From: Pseudocercospora fijiensis CIRAD86
Lineage: Eukaryota > Ascomycota > Dothideomycetes > Mycosphaerellales > Mycosphaerellaceae
DNA: 64,000 nt
NCBI RefSeq assembly: GCF_000340215.1
Contig: NW_006921533.1
Coordinates: 311,616-375,615 of the forward strand
Direction: 5' to 3'
Part shown: positions 30,974-42,815 of the stretch, one piece after another
Layout: the number at the start of each line of letters is the position of its first letter
Numbering within the stretch: position 1 is the first letter of the stretch
The notes under the pieces: generated by a model
Seen by the model: the letters and a program-made list of their open reading frames with translations, nothing else
Database searches by the model: none
What the model was told of the DNA's origin: nothing
Program-made: the position numbers and the translations under genes

Positions 30974-33225
30974 GCCGAGAAGAGGACGGGAGGGAGGGAA
31001 TACGAAGGGCAATGGTAGAAGACATGCGTCCCAGTGGTACAGTATTTCAACAATTAGCCGTCGGCGCGTAAGGTATCGTCACGTCGTCGCTTTTCTAACA
31101 AAGGAAACCAGCCGCGATAGTGAATGCTCGGAAATGCCAGCAGCACCAGCGATCGTTCAAACGAGTGTAAGAAGAGGCGCGCCCAACAATCAGAGAAGTC
31201 GATGCATCACGACACCAGCATCCGACCAGGTAGTGGAGGACGATGTTTGGATGGCGAGGTGAGAGCAGTGCACAGGCGAAAGGGAAGGCTGGTATATGCG
31301 GCTAGCCGTCTCCTGCAGACTGCAAAGTCCCCAATCCAGGTTTCAGAGTGTTAGCTGCTTGCATCTGCATTAATGCCAGCGCGTCCGAAATGATCGCAAT
31401 GCACGGCACAGGGTCATGCGTCGGTGAAGCCATTACTGCCGCGCAGCCACGCCGACGAGGTGTGCGTTCCCCGCCGCGCACCGCTGCATCTGCCGACGGA
31501 AGAAATACATGTATGTAGAATGCCGGGTGCGGCGCGCTCACGACTTGCAGCGGCCGCAGAGCGTCGGTGAGTGATGAAGAAGACATGCCAGGGCGGTAGA
31601 TCTACAAAACGCGTCGCGCGCGTCATTGGTTCCTCCGATGCCGAGGCGGCCCGTGCCCTGCCCCGCCCTTCTCACCGTGGACGCTTGAAGCTTCTGAGTT
31701 CGGTGCGAACTTTCCGCTGCGCTGGGCTGGTTGTAATAATAATGAGAAGCATCTCCCTCTTCGCTTCTCATCTGCCGGCAAGGTCACGTAATGCCGCGAC
31801 GGCGAGCGATACGGTACGCGACGCTCTCGTCCACTCGTTCTTGCGCAATACATACCTGATAGAGCGCTGACGGCCCATGTAGTATGCATGTGTGAAATGC
31901 CTCCCCTTGCCGCTGGACATCTGCGACACAGGCTTGTGCATCTCCTCCGCCTGGCGAAACGCCTGGGCCAGGATTGACAGCGGCCGTCGACTTGGACCGA
32001 AGTTTGAAGCCCCTTTCCTTCTGCCTGCGACAGCACGTGGTCGAAGCCTTTAGACTGGCCATGTGCAGGGACAGCGAACAGAGATTCAAATGCCGCTCCA
32101 CGAGCCCATCTCACCATCAGATATCGATCGATCGATCACTTCCTTCACCATGCGACGCCCCGAACCAGCACGAGTCCAGCTGTACGAGCAGCGACTCCAA
32201 GAAGGCCCATTCGACATGCTGCCCGCCTCCGCTCTGCCGCCATTTCAATGATATTGGACATTAAGCGCCCACGCCTTTGACGTGCAGATTCTGCATACAG
32301 TGAGGTTGCCTGCCCCTCAGGGCCATATGTTACGCACTTCATGATCGACCTCCACACCCGCGGACGACGCTGAGATACTGTAGGCAACTGCATTTCCATG
32401 CCGCGGCATTTGCAATTCCATCGGGCACTGGCGCCAGAGAGTGCCATAGAGTACGCTCCTGCGTGCGACACTTGACTTGAGTGAGCCGATGATGGCGAGC
32501 AAACTCCATGCGAGCTCTTCTTGTTCTGTGCTTGAAAGGCCACACGTCGCGATCAGAAGGTGCTGATCAGGGAATTTGTTCAAGAGGAATGGAATCGTTC
32601 ACTGCGAGCTCGGTTACTCCCGTGTCGTCCGCCAACAGCCACTTCCAATACTTTGCTTCTGCCATTCTTCCCTCTGCACAGTTTGCGCCACAACAACTAG
32701 TGTTTTCCACGCTCTTTCATTGTCTCTAGCAATTACATCAAATACATGAAGCGCACACCGACTTTGTGCGCATTGAACAAGAGCGAACAGAAGCGGGTAC
32801 GAAATTGTGTTCCACGGGCCATCTAGCACATAGCACGTACTCATCTTATATTCAGTAGTCACCTGTCTCTCCCACTGCGCGTACAAGCCATTCATCCGTC
32901 ACCGAAGATCGACTCGCGCCCACTTGAGTGCACCGTCCTGCCCGTCTGCGCAGCGATATCGAAGTCTGCCGCATCTCCCTGTGCCTGTACCTGTCTGCTG
33001 GCCCTCTACCCGTTGATCTCGACCGAAGGACTGCGACGAAGCCCTTGAGCTGCGCGAGCGCTGTCGGGTGGAGAGACTGTTGGCATGTGCGGCATAGCAG
33101 ACGTAGTGCTGAATTTCTGCTCGTGACGCTGGTCGTGGTGCGTGGTGCCTTCGCCTCTTACACCTCCGCTTGAAGCTTTGCCGCTTCACCGACCGGCTCA
33201 GTCGCCGCCACCACCACTTCCCACC
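30974..33225. promoter_or_regulatory. Long divergent intergenic region, AT-hook gene / SET2
   Basis: About 2.25 kb between two divergent genes. Many short frames overlap on both strands, but none has a domain or convincing splice pattern. I found no tRNA B-box. The SET2 leader includes an upstream in-frame Met at 33142 that I did not choose. Confidence 0.45.
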
Positions 33226-36176
33226 ATGGCCGACGGCGATGGCAAGCAAGAGAAGCTGGAGTTGGAGGTGCGCGACATGCATCTGAAGGAGGAAGAGACA
33301 GACGTGGACATGGACACCGTGCCTCTGGCGGACTCGGAGTCGCTTTCAGCCAAGAATGAGGCTTCCGCTGCCACCAGTCGCACCGGCACTCCAGCCAGCT
33401 TCAAACGGCAGTCAAAGTCTCCGATCAAGCAACAATCTGCTACAGACTCGCCCGCAATGAAGTCTGAGCAGCAAGAAATCATCGGCGGCGATGTCACCCT
33501 CAAGATGGAGCCCGGCAAGCCTCCGAAGCTTGCTCGGACAACATCGCACAAGGTCGAGAAGCGCCCACCACCGCTCTTCTCAGACTACGAGGACAAGACT
33601 TCTGAATCGAGCACTACCTTTGATGTCCTTCCAGAGTGCATATATGCCAACAAATACTTGGGTAGCACTGAGCATGCGCTCGAGTGCGACTGCGCAGAGG
33701 AGTGGGGTAAGTATTCCTGATTGAACGGGAGAGAAAATAAGTATTGTCTTCATGAATGCTAACAGCGTATTGTGCAGATCCCGCAACGAAGACCAATCAT
33801 GCCTGTGGCGAGGACTCTGACTGCATCAACCGCGCCACCAAAATGGAGTGCGTTGGGGATTGCAACTGTGGCATCGCATGCCAGAACCAACGCTTCCAGC
33901 GAAAACAATACGCAAACGTGTCCGTCATTCAGACCGAGAAGAAAGGCTATGGCCTTCGTGCGAATACCGATCTGCGAGCTAACGACTTCATTTTCGAGTA
34001 TATCGGCGAGGTGATAGGCGAAAATGTGTTTCGACGAAAAATGCAGCAGTACGACGAGCAAGGCATCAAGCACTTCTACTTCATGTCTCTCACCAAAGGC
34101 GAATTTGTGGACGCGACCAAGAAAGGCAACCTCGGACGATTCTGCAACCACTCTTGTAATCCGAACTGCTATGTCGACAAGTGGGTGGTGGGAGATAAGC
34201 TTCGCATGGGTATATTTGCCGAACGCAAGATCAAGGCCGGCGAAGAGCTCGTCTTCAACTACAACGTCGATCGATATGGCGCAGAACCCCAGCCGTGCTA
34301 CTGTGGTGAACCCAACTGCACCGGCTTCATCGGTGGCAAGACACAGACCGAGCGCGCAACGAAATTATCCAATGCTGTCATTGAGGCACTTGGCATTGAT
34401 GATGCCGATGCATGGGACACTGCTGTTGCGAAGAAGCCTCGCAAGAAGAAGGCAGGAGAGGATGACGAAGAATACGTCAACAATGTCGAGCCTAGAGGTC
34501 TCGACGAAGAAGGCGTCAACAAAGTCATGTCTTCTCTCATGCAGTGCAAGGAGAAGTGGATCGCCGTCAAGCTGCTCACTCGAATCCAGCGTGCAGATGA
34601 CGAACGAGTCCGCAACAGGGTCGTCCGCTTCCACGGTTACCGCATCTTGAAGACCGCTTTGTCAAACTTTATCGAGGATGTCAACGTCTGCCTACAGATC
34701 CTCGACGTTCTCGACAAGATGCCTAGGCTCACGCGAAACAAAATCCAGGACTCCAACATCGAAGAGACTGTCTCTTTGCTGGTAGAAAACGAGGATTCCA
34801 GAGTGTCTGCACAAGCCAAAGAGCTCTTGGACAGTTGGTCCAAGCTCGAGGTCGCCTACCGGATACCTCGCGTCAAGCGAGATCCTAACGCAGTTGTACT
34901 GGATCGAAAGGCCGAGCGCATGGATAGGCGTGATGGCGATCGGAGACGAAGCAAATCGCGGTCACGATCAAAGTCTCCCGAACGTATACAAGCGCCGACT
35001 GGGCCACGGAATAGTGCATCACAGCGCGCACCGTTTGCTCGTCCTCCACCACGATTCCGACCTCCGCCGCCGGTTGGACCACTGCCTCCAGGATGGTTTG
35101 AAACGACAGCTGCCAATGGGTCCGTCTACTACTACACACAGGCTGGTACCACAACATGGCAGCGACCCACTATGGCTGCAACTGCCGCACCCCCTCCACC
35201 GCCGCCGAAGACCGTGTCCGACCAACAAATGCTCCAGGATCTAATCAAGAACATTGTAGCATCCAAGAAAGAGCCCACGAAACAGCCATCAGCCACGGCA
35301 ACGCCAGTAGAGACGCCCAAGAAAGAGAAGAAGCAGGAGAAATGGCGATCCTTACCGGAGGAAAAGCAGAGGAGATTATACGAAAGCGCGCTTCAACCAC
35401 ACATTATGCATGTTGTTGGAAAGTACAAGCACAAACTCGCAAAAGAGGATCTGAAACGTTGGGCGAAGGAATTTGCAAAGCAGATGGTCGACTCGGACTT
35501 CAGGAAAAATCGCGTTGATGATCCAAATAAGGTCAGCGACAAAAGGGCCAAGGATGTGAAGAAGCATGCACAAGTGTTCTTTGAGAAGGCCCTCAAGAAA
35601 AAAGAGGCAGCTGAGGTGAAGAAGGCGGAACGAAGAGCGGGAAAGGAGAATGAAGGCAACACATCAGCGGGCTCTCCCCAGCCTGCTCCTGGCAGTCCGC
35701 TATTAGACGAGGCATTGTCTGACCACGACATGGACGATGCCGATGTGGACGGCACTCCTATCGACTCCGAGAGAAAGCGAAGACGTGAAGAAACGGCCTT
35801 GGATGATGAGGATCTATCTGCCAAGAAACAACGAACAGAGTCTGTAGAACCTGCAGCTCCGCCGCCACCACCTCCTCCACCTCCAGCAGAAGACAACTTC
35901 GACAGCGAGCAAGCCACACCACGCACGAATGACGACGATTTTGCGAATGACACCCCTAGCGCTGACTTGGAACTGGGATTCTCCATCAAGGGCGCAGCCA
36001 AAGGGCATAGTCGGCCCGCTTCTCAGAACGGCGACCGGTCCCACTTAGCAACACCCCCGACAACAGGCTCACCGGACCACGATGAAGCCGAGAAAGCACT
36101 GAAACGCTCGAATTTCGCCGGTATGAACCCGGATAGGATGCGGCATCTGGGGCTCATGGATGGTGCCAGTCGATAG
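33226..36176 (+). CDS. SET2: Histone H3 lysine-36 methyltransferase Set2
   Basis: Set2 methylates H3K36 co-transcriptionally while bound to the phosphorylated RNA polymerase II tail. Exons 33226-33706 and 33778-36176 (71-bp intron, GTAAGT...GTGCAG) give 959 residues. Order: disordered N-terminus; AWS Cys cluster at about 150-195 (CDCAEEW, CGEDSDC, CVGDCNCGIACQNQRFQ). The SET domain at about 200-325 has GYGLRA, FIFEYIGEVI, NLGRFCNHSCNPNC and EELVFNYNVDRYG. Post-SET is CYCGEPNC. A WW domain lies at about 590-625 (LPPGWFETTAANGSVYYYTQ), and the SRI domain at about 680-770 (LYESALQPHIMHVVGKYKHK). The catalytic Tyr and the NHSCNPNC motif are intact. I chose MADGDGKQ at 33226 because it has an ACCATGG context; a Met 28 codons upstream is possible. 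Confidence 0.97.
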
Positions 36177-36560
36177 CACTTGCTGTTCTGATGAGCATCT
36201 CATGTGGCGTTTTTTGGGGTACCCCATCTTTTTTCATTCCATGGAACATAGCGATATTTTGTCCAGAGCAAGCTCGGGTTTAGGACGAGCTTGATTGTTC
36301 TCATCATACCTACCAACCAACAAGTCTTCGTAGAGATGAAGCATATATGTAATGCTGTACAATAATCATATCTTTGCACCTGCATTGCGTTCCATCCTCT
36401 GAGCTGAGCTGAGCTTTTTTCTTTCTCGTAGTATTAGTAGACTCTCGAGTAGAATCCATCATCAAGCTCAACTCATTCATCAACGCGATAGTAGTCCCCA
36501 CCACTTCCTAGGTAGTCCATCCATCCATTCATCCCTCCCCCTCCTCACCCACCCACTCAC
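36177..36560. other. Convergent 3' region, SET2 / POP8
   Basis: 384 bp between two converging genes; it must hold both polyadenylation regions. It is C/T-rich towards POP8. No gene. Confidence 0.5.
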
Positions 36561-36980
36561 TCACTCATCAAACAACCCCTCCCCACCCCCCCTCTCCCCA
36601 CTCCAAAACCCCCACCCCCCAACCCTCCACCCACCATCCCCCCTCGACCCCACCCCCGCAACCACCACCGCGAGACTTTCCGCCGGAACCCGTATCCAAA
36701 GATCTCGATCCCCAAATTTCAAAATCTCAATCGGGATCGCGGTGCCATGGAGACCCAAAAATTTCGTGAGGCTGCTGGTGAGGTGGAGGTGGGTTGTGAG
36801 GATATCTGGGACTTGTGAGGAGGAGTGGAGGTAGTGGAGGTGGATGTAGGACCAGATGGGGTGGGGGATTGAGAATGAAGGAGGGGGAGGAGGGTGGGGT
36901 TTTGTTGTTGTTGGTGGGGGGGAGGGAGATGGGTTTTGGGTGCTGCTGGGTGCGTCTGTGGGTTGAGGATCTCGGTCCAT
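36561..36980 (-). CDS. POP8: RNase P/MRP protein subunit Pop8-like
   Basis: Pop8 is a small protein of RNase P and RNase MRP, which process tRNA and rRNA precursors. Single exon, 139 residues. The N-terminal 40 residues are Pro/Ser/Thr-rich; the conserved domain starts at IWSYIHLHYL and runs through VPDILTTHLHLTSSLTKFLG, LHGTAIPIEILKFGDRDLWI and RVPAESLAVVVAGVG, matching the Alba-like Pop8 fold. Codon usage flips near 36775 from almost wholly C-ending to almost wholly G/T-ending codons, the sharpest such switch in the window. The 11-kb element begins about 270 bp upstream of the start codon. Confidence 0.8.
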   Translation of the reverse strand: MDRDPQPTDAPSSTQNPSPSPPPTTTKPHPPPPPSFSIPHPIWSYIHLHYLHSSSQVPDILTTHLHLTSSLTKFLGLHGTAIPIEILKFGDRDLWIRVPAESLAVVVAGVGSRGDGGWRVGGWGFWSGERGGGEGLFDE

Positions 36981-37355
36981 AATGTGGGGATGGTAGTTTG
37001 TGAATTTTTTTTGTCGTTGTGATTGTTGTTGTTGTACTGAATGACTGTCCGACCGACCGGTAGAGGATGTTTTTTTTTTGTTTTTGGACGAGAAGATTTG
37101 GGTTCGGATTGGATGGTGAAGGTGACTTTTTTCGAGAACCGCTTTTGTTGATGGAGATGGGGAATGTGTATCGTTGCTTCACACGTTGGAAAGTTGAGGA
37201 GTTGATCTACCTCCTCTCAGGCGCTCCGAGTGTTGTAGATTCTTCCACGTGATTCTGTATCCTTAGGCATCGACACTAACCACATTAGGTATAGAGAAAG
37301 CTATAGCGGAGCGCCTGAAGTCAAACCGGGCTACCTCTATACACCTAATTATTGT

Positions 37356-37724
37356 TCAATTTACGAAGATTAAATACAGCGTCGCAACTACGCAAAATAG
37401 CGGTTTATATCCGCGGGCGTAGTTATGCGTTTTGATATAATCTGTCAGATTGCCTATACAAAGTAGTCGCGAAAATGTTAATAGAAGGATTAATTCTTAG
37501 TCTTCTAAGACGAGGCGATTATTGTTCCCGTTTGCTATCTACCCTACCTAGTGTTACTTACCTACAAACGGCATATATAGCGCTAAACAAAGCACATACG
37601 GTCCGTCGCATTAACTACCTCTCTAATCTCCGTACTTTAGAATGCCTAAAAAGTGTTGCTATTGCCTCTATCTCGCTGTCTAGGGCTACGCGCTACACTC
37701 TTTGCTATTTCTTTCTACTATTAT
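37356..37724 (-). pseudogene. ORF-A of the element: short decayed frame, unknown
   Basis: Reading TAG/TAA as former Gln or Trp, this gives about 122 residues ending in a true TGA (37358-37356). The probable start codon is now ATA (37724-37722 or 37721-37719), consistent with ATG to ATA. The middle reads like protein (LGILKYGD, CDGPYVLCLALYMPFVGK, NNNRLVLED). It is divergent from the helicase frame with about 145 bp between. No family is recognised. A TFSRL....NL stretch also occurs near the N-terminus of the DUF6589-like frame. Confidence 0.45.
37384..37426. repeat. Imperfect hairpin near the left end of the element
   Basis: Arms AACTACGC (37386-37393) and GCGTAGTT (37417-37424) are perfect inverted repeats, with an inner GCGG/CCGC pair, so the segment could fold into a two-part stem-loop. 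It lies inside ORF-A. Confidence 0.5.
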
Positions 37725-37748
37725 AGCGACTATAACTGTCTAGCGCTC

Positions 37749-37782
37749 GCATATATATATATACATATACGCGCGCGCGCGC
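37749..37782. promoter_or_regulatory. Alternating purine-pyrimidine tract between divergent element ORFs
   Basis: An uninterrupted alternating purine-pyrimidine run of about 34 bp: an AT/CA part followed by a CG part. Such tracts can adopt Z-DNA. It lies in the space between ORF-A and the helicase frame, where a divergent promoter would be expected. Confidence 0.55.
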
Positions 37783-37869
37783 TAGCTGCTTCGTATATGT
37801 TCTAAGTTCGACCTTGCTATCGCTACTTCCGCTACCGCTACCGCCCCGCCGTATCTATCGCCGATAACA

Positions 37870-40800
37870 ATGCCTCTACTATAGTCTAATATAAGCGAGA
37901 AGCAGCGCCGCGCCTAGGTAAAGAAAGAGAAGAAAGTAGCTTCGAAGAAAGCAGCTTCGAAGAAAGACAACTAGCCTATCGGACCTAAGCTACTAGGTCG
38001 CGCTGCCGTTAGTCGAGAATCGCTAGACTTTAGCTATTTGCTACTAGTCGAGTAGCTAGCTAGAAAGAGTAAATATAAAGCCTAGTTCTAGTAGCGCTAC
38101 GATAAGATCTTCGATCCTACGATATTACTTAAGCAAGTATAGCAATTAGTCTACGATGCGATACGTACCCTAGAAGCTATTAATATATATCGCGATATCG
38201 TTACCTAAGGACTGCGAAAGGTTCTCGACAAGATGCATCTAGGCAAGGGCTATATACTAAAGGAATCCTAGATCTATAGTGTCTAGGCTCTCGTATTTGC
38301 CTGCTCTAATATAATAATAATAGCGAAGACTAGCGAAGGCAAGAGTTTGCCTTTTTAGGCCTTTGGCCTATTAACAGGTATAGTAGTTATTAAGATTACA
38401 CTATTAAATCGTCTCGGTAAGGAGTATATAGAGGATATACGCGAGACTGCTCGACAAGCTAACTACCTAATTAATGTAGTTAATATTACCGTAGAGAATA
38501 AGAGCATAGATCGTAACCTGTTTTAGAAGATTATAGATAGCAAGGTCTACTATATTATCCTTAGTCTAGAAACTGTAGCTAGCGAGGACTTCCGAGCTAT
38601 TATTCGAGACCTAAAGGCCTAGGCTCGAATTGGTTTAGTTGTAATCGACGAGATGTACCTAGTAGCGAAGTAGAAGGAATTTCGCAAGGAATATACCTAG
38701 ATCTTCTCTCTACGGAAGCTGCTACGCACCGACACGGTATAGTTAGGCTGTTCTACTACTAGTAAGTAGATCGAGCTAAGCTAAGCTAAACTGAACTAAA
38801 CTAAGCTAAGCTAACTATCGCTAGTGTCTAAGGAAACAGAGGAATTTATAGCCAAGAATAGTAGCTTCCGACCTCTTAGAAATAAACCGTATAAGACTAA
38901 GGTTCTCCGTAGCAGTATTAATCGACTAGATACTATATACATCCTGCGCACTATTAATAAGGACGAGCTTAGCTGCTACGACTACTTATACTTCGTAGTT
39001 AATAATAGCGTCGGTCTAGAAAAGGAGGCGACACCTTAGGGCATTAAGAAGGCTCTACTATTTATTAATAGTCGGAAGTCGGTCTAAGAGCTCGCTAATA
39101 CTATTCGTAGCTAGCTCATTGCCGCGACTACTAAATACACCGATCCGAAGAAGCGATATACCTAGGACAACAAGGGCGTTAATGTATATACTACTGTCTT
39201 ATTCTATACTAGTAGTATAGCTAAGCGCGACTAGACCCGTCGATACAAGCAATATAGCCGTACTATAGATAGCCCCGATAGTCTATCGAACATTCGTATT
39301 ATAATCGCGACGACTGCGTTTAGCGTCGGTCTAAATATTCTAGATATCGAGATTGTCGCCTAGGTTAAGTATCCGATTACTCGAGACATTAAGGATCTAA
39401 TATAGCGGCTTAGTCGTATTAGTCGTGCCCTTCTATAGTAGGGCAAGCGAAGTATAGCCTTAGTCTTCTTGCTATACCTAGTTGATAATAGCAAGAAGTA
39501 GCCTCGCCCGGACTCTTATTACTCGGCGATTCGAGTTAACACTCGAAAATCCTAATAGCATCGCTATACGCTAGGCCGTTCCTTAGGTCTATTACAATTA
39601 TAGATCCCCGAAGAAGATGCTAAGGGAGACGGCGATGCGAGTGCTGCTAGCGATATAGATATAGATACAGATGCCGGCACAGATCCGCAGTATTAGACTA
39701 AAGCAGAGATAGCTGCCCGCGAGAAGATTCCAAAGATCTAGATACATTTCTAGAACGATCGATATCGAGACTATAGTATCTGCCCTCGCAAGGTAATCCT
39801 CTAGTACCTTAGCGAGGATAAGGTAATATATCTATAAGACCTACTATCGAGCGAGCACTGCTATAATGCCTATAACCCTAACCTAGATCTCCTTTACAAT
39901 AGCAGGCTACTAGTAGAAGCTATAGGTCCGATCTTCCGCAAGCTAGGAAATAGGATACGTCCGGCTATTGCCTTCTAGAAGCTATAGGCGTAGTTGTCTT
40001 CTAAGAATAACAAGTACCCGGAATAGACTTATCGTTGCATATTTAACCTCCCGTTAAAGACTATTCTAGAAGACCGAAGACTCTAGAGTATATATAATAT
40101 ATTTACTACTACTAGCTAGTTCGAGCAATAGGAGAATATAGTCGTTAATTAGCGGCTACTTAAGCAGAAATCGGTAGAGTTTATCGACTAGTTTAAAGCT
40201 CTAAATATCGACTAGCGCCTATTTGCGTTATATAAGCTAATTAATAAGATTAAGCGGATTGGTACGAGTGTCTTTACTAAGTAGAAGGCTAGTCTTAACG
40301 CGAAAGCTAAGAAGCGCGTAGACAAATAACAAGCTATCGCTACTACTGCTTCTGCCGCTGCTAGACTAACATCTAGTTCTCAATCCGCGGCCGGCCGATT
40401 ATTGCTAAATCCTCCGATAGTATCTCTAGCGTAGCGCCTTGCTATATAGAACGCCGCGCGAAATGCCGTCTAGGCCGGTATTATAGAGTCCTTACGCAGC
40501 GAGGCAGCGAGAATAGGTCTTCGTATAAATCAGATCGAGAGAGCGACTGCTACTACTTCCGGTCCTAGTGCCGGCCCTCGCCTACCTAGTCGCATAGTTA
40601 AGCTAAGGGTAGTACTTCTAGGCAATCTAGCCTCCGCATTTCTACCCGCTTCTGCCGTTGCTACTAGCACTACTCGTAGTCTAGACGATCCGCGTAATAA
40701 GCGTCCTGCCTCTACAAGCCTAGTAACAAGCTAGGTACCTCGATATAGAGCGCGCCGGATTAATTAAGTTAAATCGGAGCGAGCTAAGAGAGCCGAGCAG

Positions 40801-40944
40801 TTATTAAGTACAGTTACTCGTACTACTAAGGAGAGAGGTAGCCGTAAGCTACGTAGGAACCGTACGCTATTAGAAGCTAGTCTCCGTCTTATAGGCTAGT
40901 TACTAGGTAGCTCGCCGACAGGATTACTAAGCCGTCGCCGCTAA
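37870..40944 (+). pseudogene. RecQ-like DExH helicase, RIP-inactivated
   Basis: One frame stays in register for 1,025 codons; every stop before the terminal TAA is TAG or TAA where CAG, CAA or TGG is expected. Helicase landmarks appear in order. A Walker A-like TSEGKSLPF at about 38329 follows a Q-motif-like segment. The DExH box is now DEMY (His CAC to TAC) in a LVAKWKEF..EY context, as in RecQ DEAHCVSQWGHDFRP. Motif III is GCSTTS near 38742. ALLFINSRKSV opens domain 2, then IIIATTAFSVGLNI. Motif VI has become RLSRISR, explained by TGG to TAG-type G-to-S changes. A long helical C-terminus follows. I count more than 20 internal stops between 38221 and 39760, so it cannot be functional. Similar helicases occur as telomere-linked or repeated genes in fungi. 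Confidence 0.8.
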
Positions 40945-40976
40945 CTCTGCCTAGTTGAGCTACTTCTGCGAGAGCT

Positions 40977-41165
40977 AGCGGTGAAATAGCGCTAGAATTG
41001 GCGGTGAAATAGCACTAGAATTAGCGGTAAAATAGCACTAGAATTGGCGCTAGAATTGGCGCTAGAAATGGCACTAGAAATAGCACTAGAATTGGCGCTA
41101 GAATTGGCACTAGAATTGGCGCTGGAAATGGTACTAGAATTAGCGCTAGGATAGCAGTAGAGTTA
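40977..41165. repeat. About 12-bp tandem repeat (GCGCTAGAATTG-like)
   Basis: About fifteen degenerate head-to-tail copies of a unit close to GCGCTAGAATTG, varying by G/A and C/T. It begins just after the end of the helicase frame. Confidence 0.8.
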
Positions 41166-41324
41166 GCATTTGATAAGGTCCTTCCTTACTACCCTTCTAT
41201 TATATCCTTATAAGCTCGCTAAGTCCTTGTCCTATCCCCGGAAAAGTGAGCCGTAATACCACGCTCGATCGCAGGTTGTATACTATGCTATCTTCTAGAT
41301 TAGATATCGGTAGCAGCATTAAGC

Positions 41325-41660
41325 TGCTTCTGCGAGAGCTAGCGTGTAATGCCTAGTTTAGCTGCTTCTACGAGAGCTAGCGTATAGTGGAGCTAGCGTA
41401 TAGTGGAGCTAGCGTATAGTGCCTAGTTTAGCTGCTTCTACGAGAACTGGCATATAATATAGGATGCCTAGTTAAGCTGCTCCTACGAGAGCCGGCGTAT
41501 AATATAGGATGCCTAGTTAAGCTGCTCCTACGAGAGCTAGCGTATAATGCCTAGTTAAGTTGCTTCTACGAGAGCTAGCGTATAATAAACCAGCTATAGC
41601 CTATACTGGAATTAGTACTAGCGCTAGAATTGGCGCTGGAATTAGCATTTAATAAGGTCC
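41325..41660. repeat. About 35-45-bp tandem repeats (GCTTCTACGAGAGCTAGCG family)
   Basis: At least six copies of a unit containing GCTGCTTCTACGAGAGCTAG, followed by a TATAATGCCTAGTTAA-like stretch. The unit also occurs once near 40960, next to the helicase end. The GCGCTAGAATTGGC unit returns near 41610-41640. Confidence 0.75.
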
Positions 41661-41782
41661 TTCCTTATGTCCTTATAAGCTCGCTAAGCAGGCTCTTCTA
41701 TTATGTCCTTGTAAGCTCGCTAAGTAGGCTCTTCTATCGTGTCCTTGTAAGCTCGCTAAGCAGGCTTTTCTATTGTGTTCTT
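41645..41782. repeat. Tandem repeat with GTCCTTGTAAGCTCGCTAAG
   Basis: Four copies of a unit of about 40-45 bp containing TCCTTGTAAGCTCGCTAAGCAGG, with C/T variation. A related single copy lies at about 41200-41230. Confidence 0.75.
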
Positions 41783-42119
41783 TGCGACGAGGGTTTATAG
41801 ATAGTCGTAGGTGTCGATAGTATATAAGAGCTAGAGGCGAGAAGCGTGAATTCGAGGAAGCGACAAGGATGCCGAGTCCCGCTAAGACCCCGGATTTAGT
41901 ATAGTAGAGCGCTTGATTAGTGGGATTAAACGTTATAGCTGCTTCCTTCCGCGCATTTACAACACCGACTTTACGACTTTTACGACTTTTATAATAGTAT
42001 ATTACTAATGTAGCGAGATACGCCGATTGCGCGCATTTCTAGCAAATAGCGCTAACAAAAGTGTCTAACACGATAACGACGGCCGCCTTAGGCACTAAGA
42101 ACCGCCTCCGAAACCCGAG

Positions 42120-42690
42120 AAGTTACTAGCGAGAAGTTACTAGCGAGAAGTTACTAGCTAGACTAGCGAGACTAGTACTATACTTATTGCACCGCATACT
42201 CTTATAGACACTATAATATATACGGCAAGGATAGATACGTAGGGCGATAACATATATCGAGCGCTCGTAAAAGCACCCTTCGAGAAGCTACGATAGCCCT
42301 CTTACGTTAACGCCCTCTATTGCTTAGACTCTCCCTAGAACGATTATTCCGATAACTAGTTACTATATAAGGTAGAGAAAACGAATAGTAGCGTCCGGGG
42401 ATCTAATTAACTAGCGGCACTAAGCGGCTGCAGAAGTATACACTCCGAAGCACACTAGAATTACATATAGCCTATATGCTACGCGCAATACGTAACAATT
42501 AACGCATTCTATTACTAACTATAGTACGCGAGGTATGTAGGAAGGGACTTATTAAGCGAAACAACAATAGCTCATTCGCTAAAGCGATACTTATTAGTAC
42601 CTAGACAACAATAGAGTATAGCCGCGCCCTTAGTATTAGAGATACCGCAGAAAAGGGTTATCGAGCGCGTTGCAGTCGTATAGCAATGTT
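42120..42690 (+). pseudogene. ORF-C of the element: possible decayed frame
   Basis: Reading TAG/TAA as Gln or Trp gives about 150-190 residues without another interruption until a TGA near 42690. The translation is compositionally protein-like (NIYRALVKAPFEKLR, YVNALYCLDSP, LVLEIP.KRVIERVAV). No family is recognised and there is no clear start. It lies in the repeat-rich core between the two large genes. Confidence 0.3.
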
Positions 42691-42815
42691 GATGCGCTTG
42701 CTAGAAGAGGCGCACTGCAGTCGGATAACAGTCTTAATACGCTTGCTAGAAGAGGAGGCGCACTGCAGTCGAATAGCAGTCTTAATACGCAAAGGGCTGC
42801 AGTCGTATAGCAGCA
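42655..42815. repeat. Tandem repeat with GCAGTCGTATAGCAG unit
   Basis: About four copies of CTGCAGTCGTATAGCAGT-like sequence, linked by CTTAATACGCTTGCTAGAAGAGG-type spacers. Confidence 0.7.

Noticed and set aside
31974..32264. Small plus-strand frames between the AT-hook gene and SET2
   Set aside because: Overlapping frames on both strands, no domain, no splice structure; not enough to call a gene.
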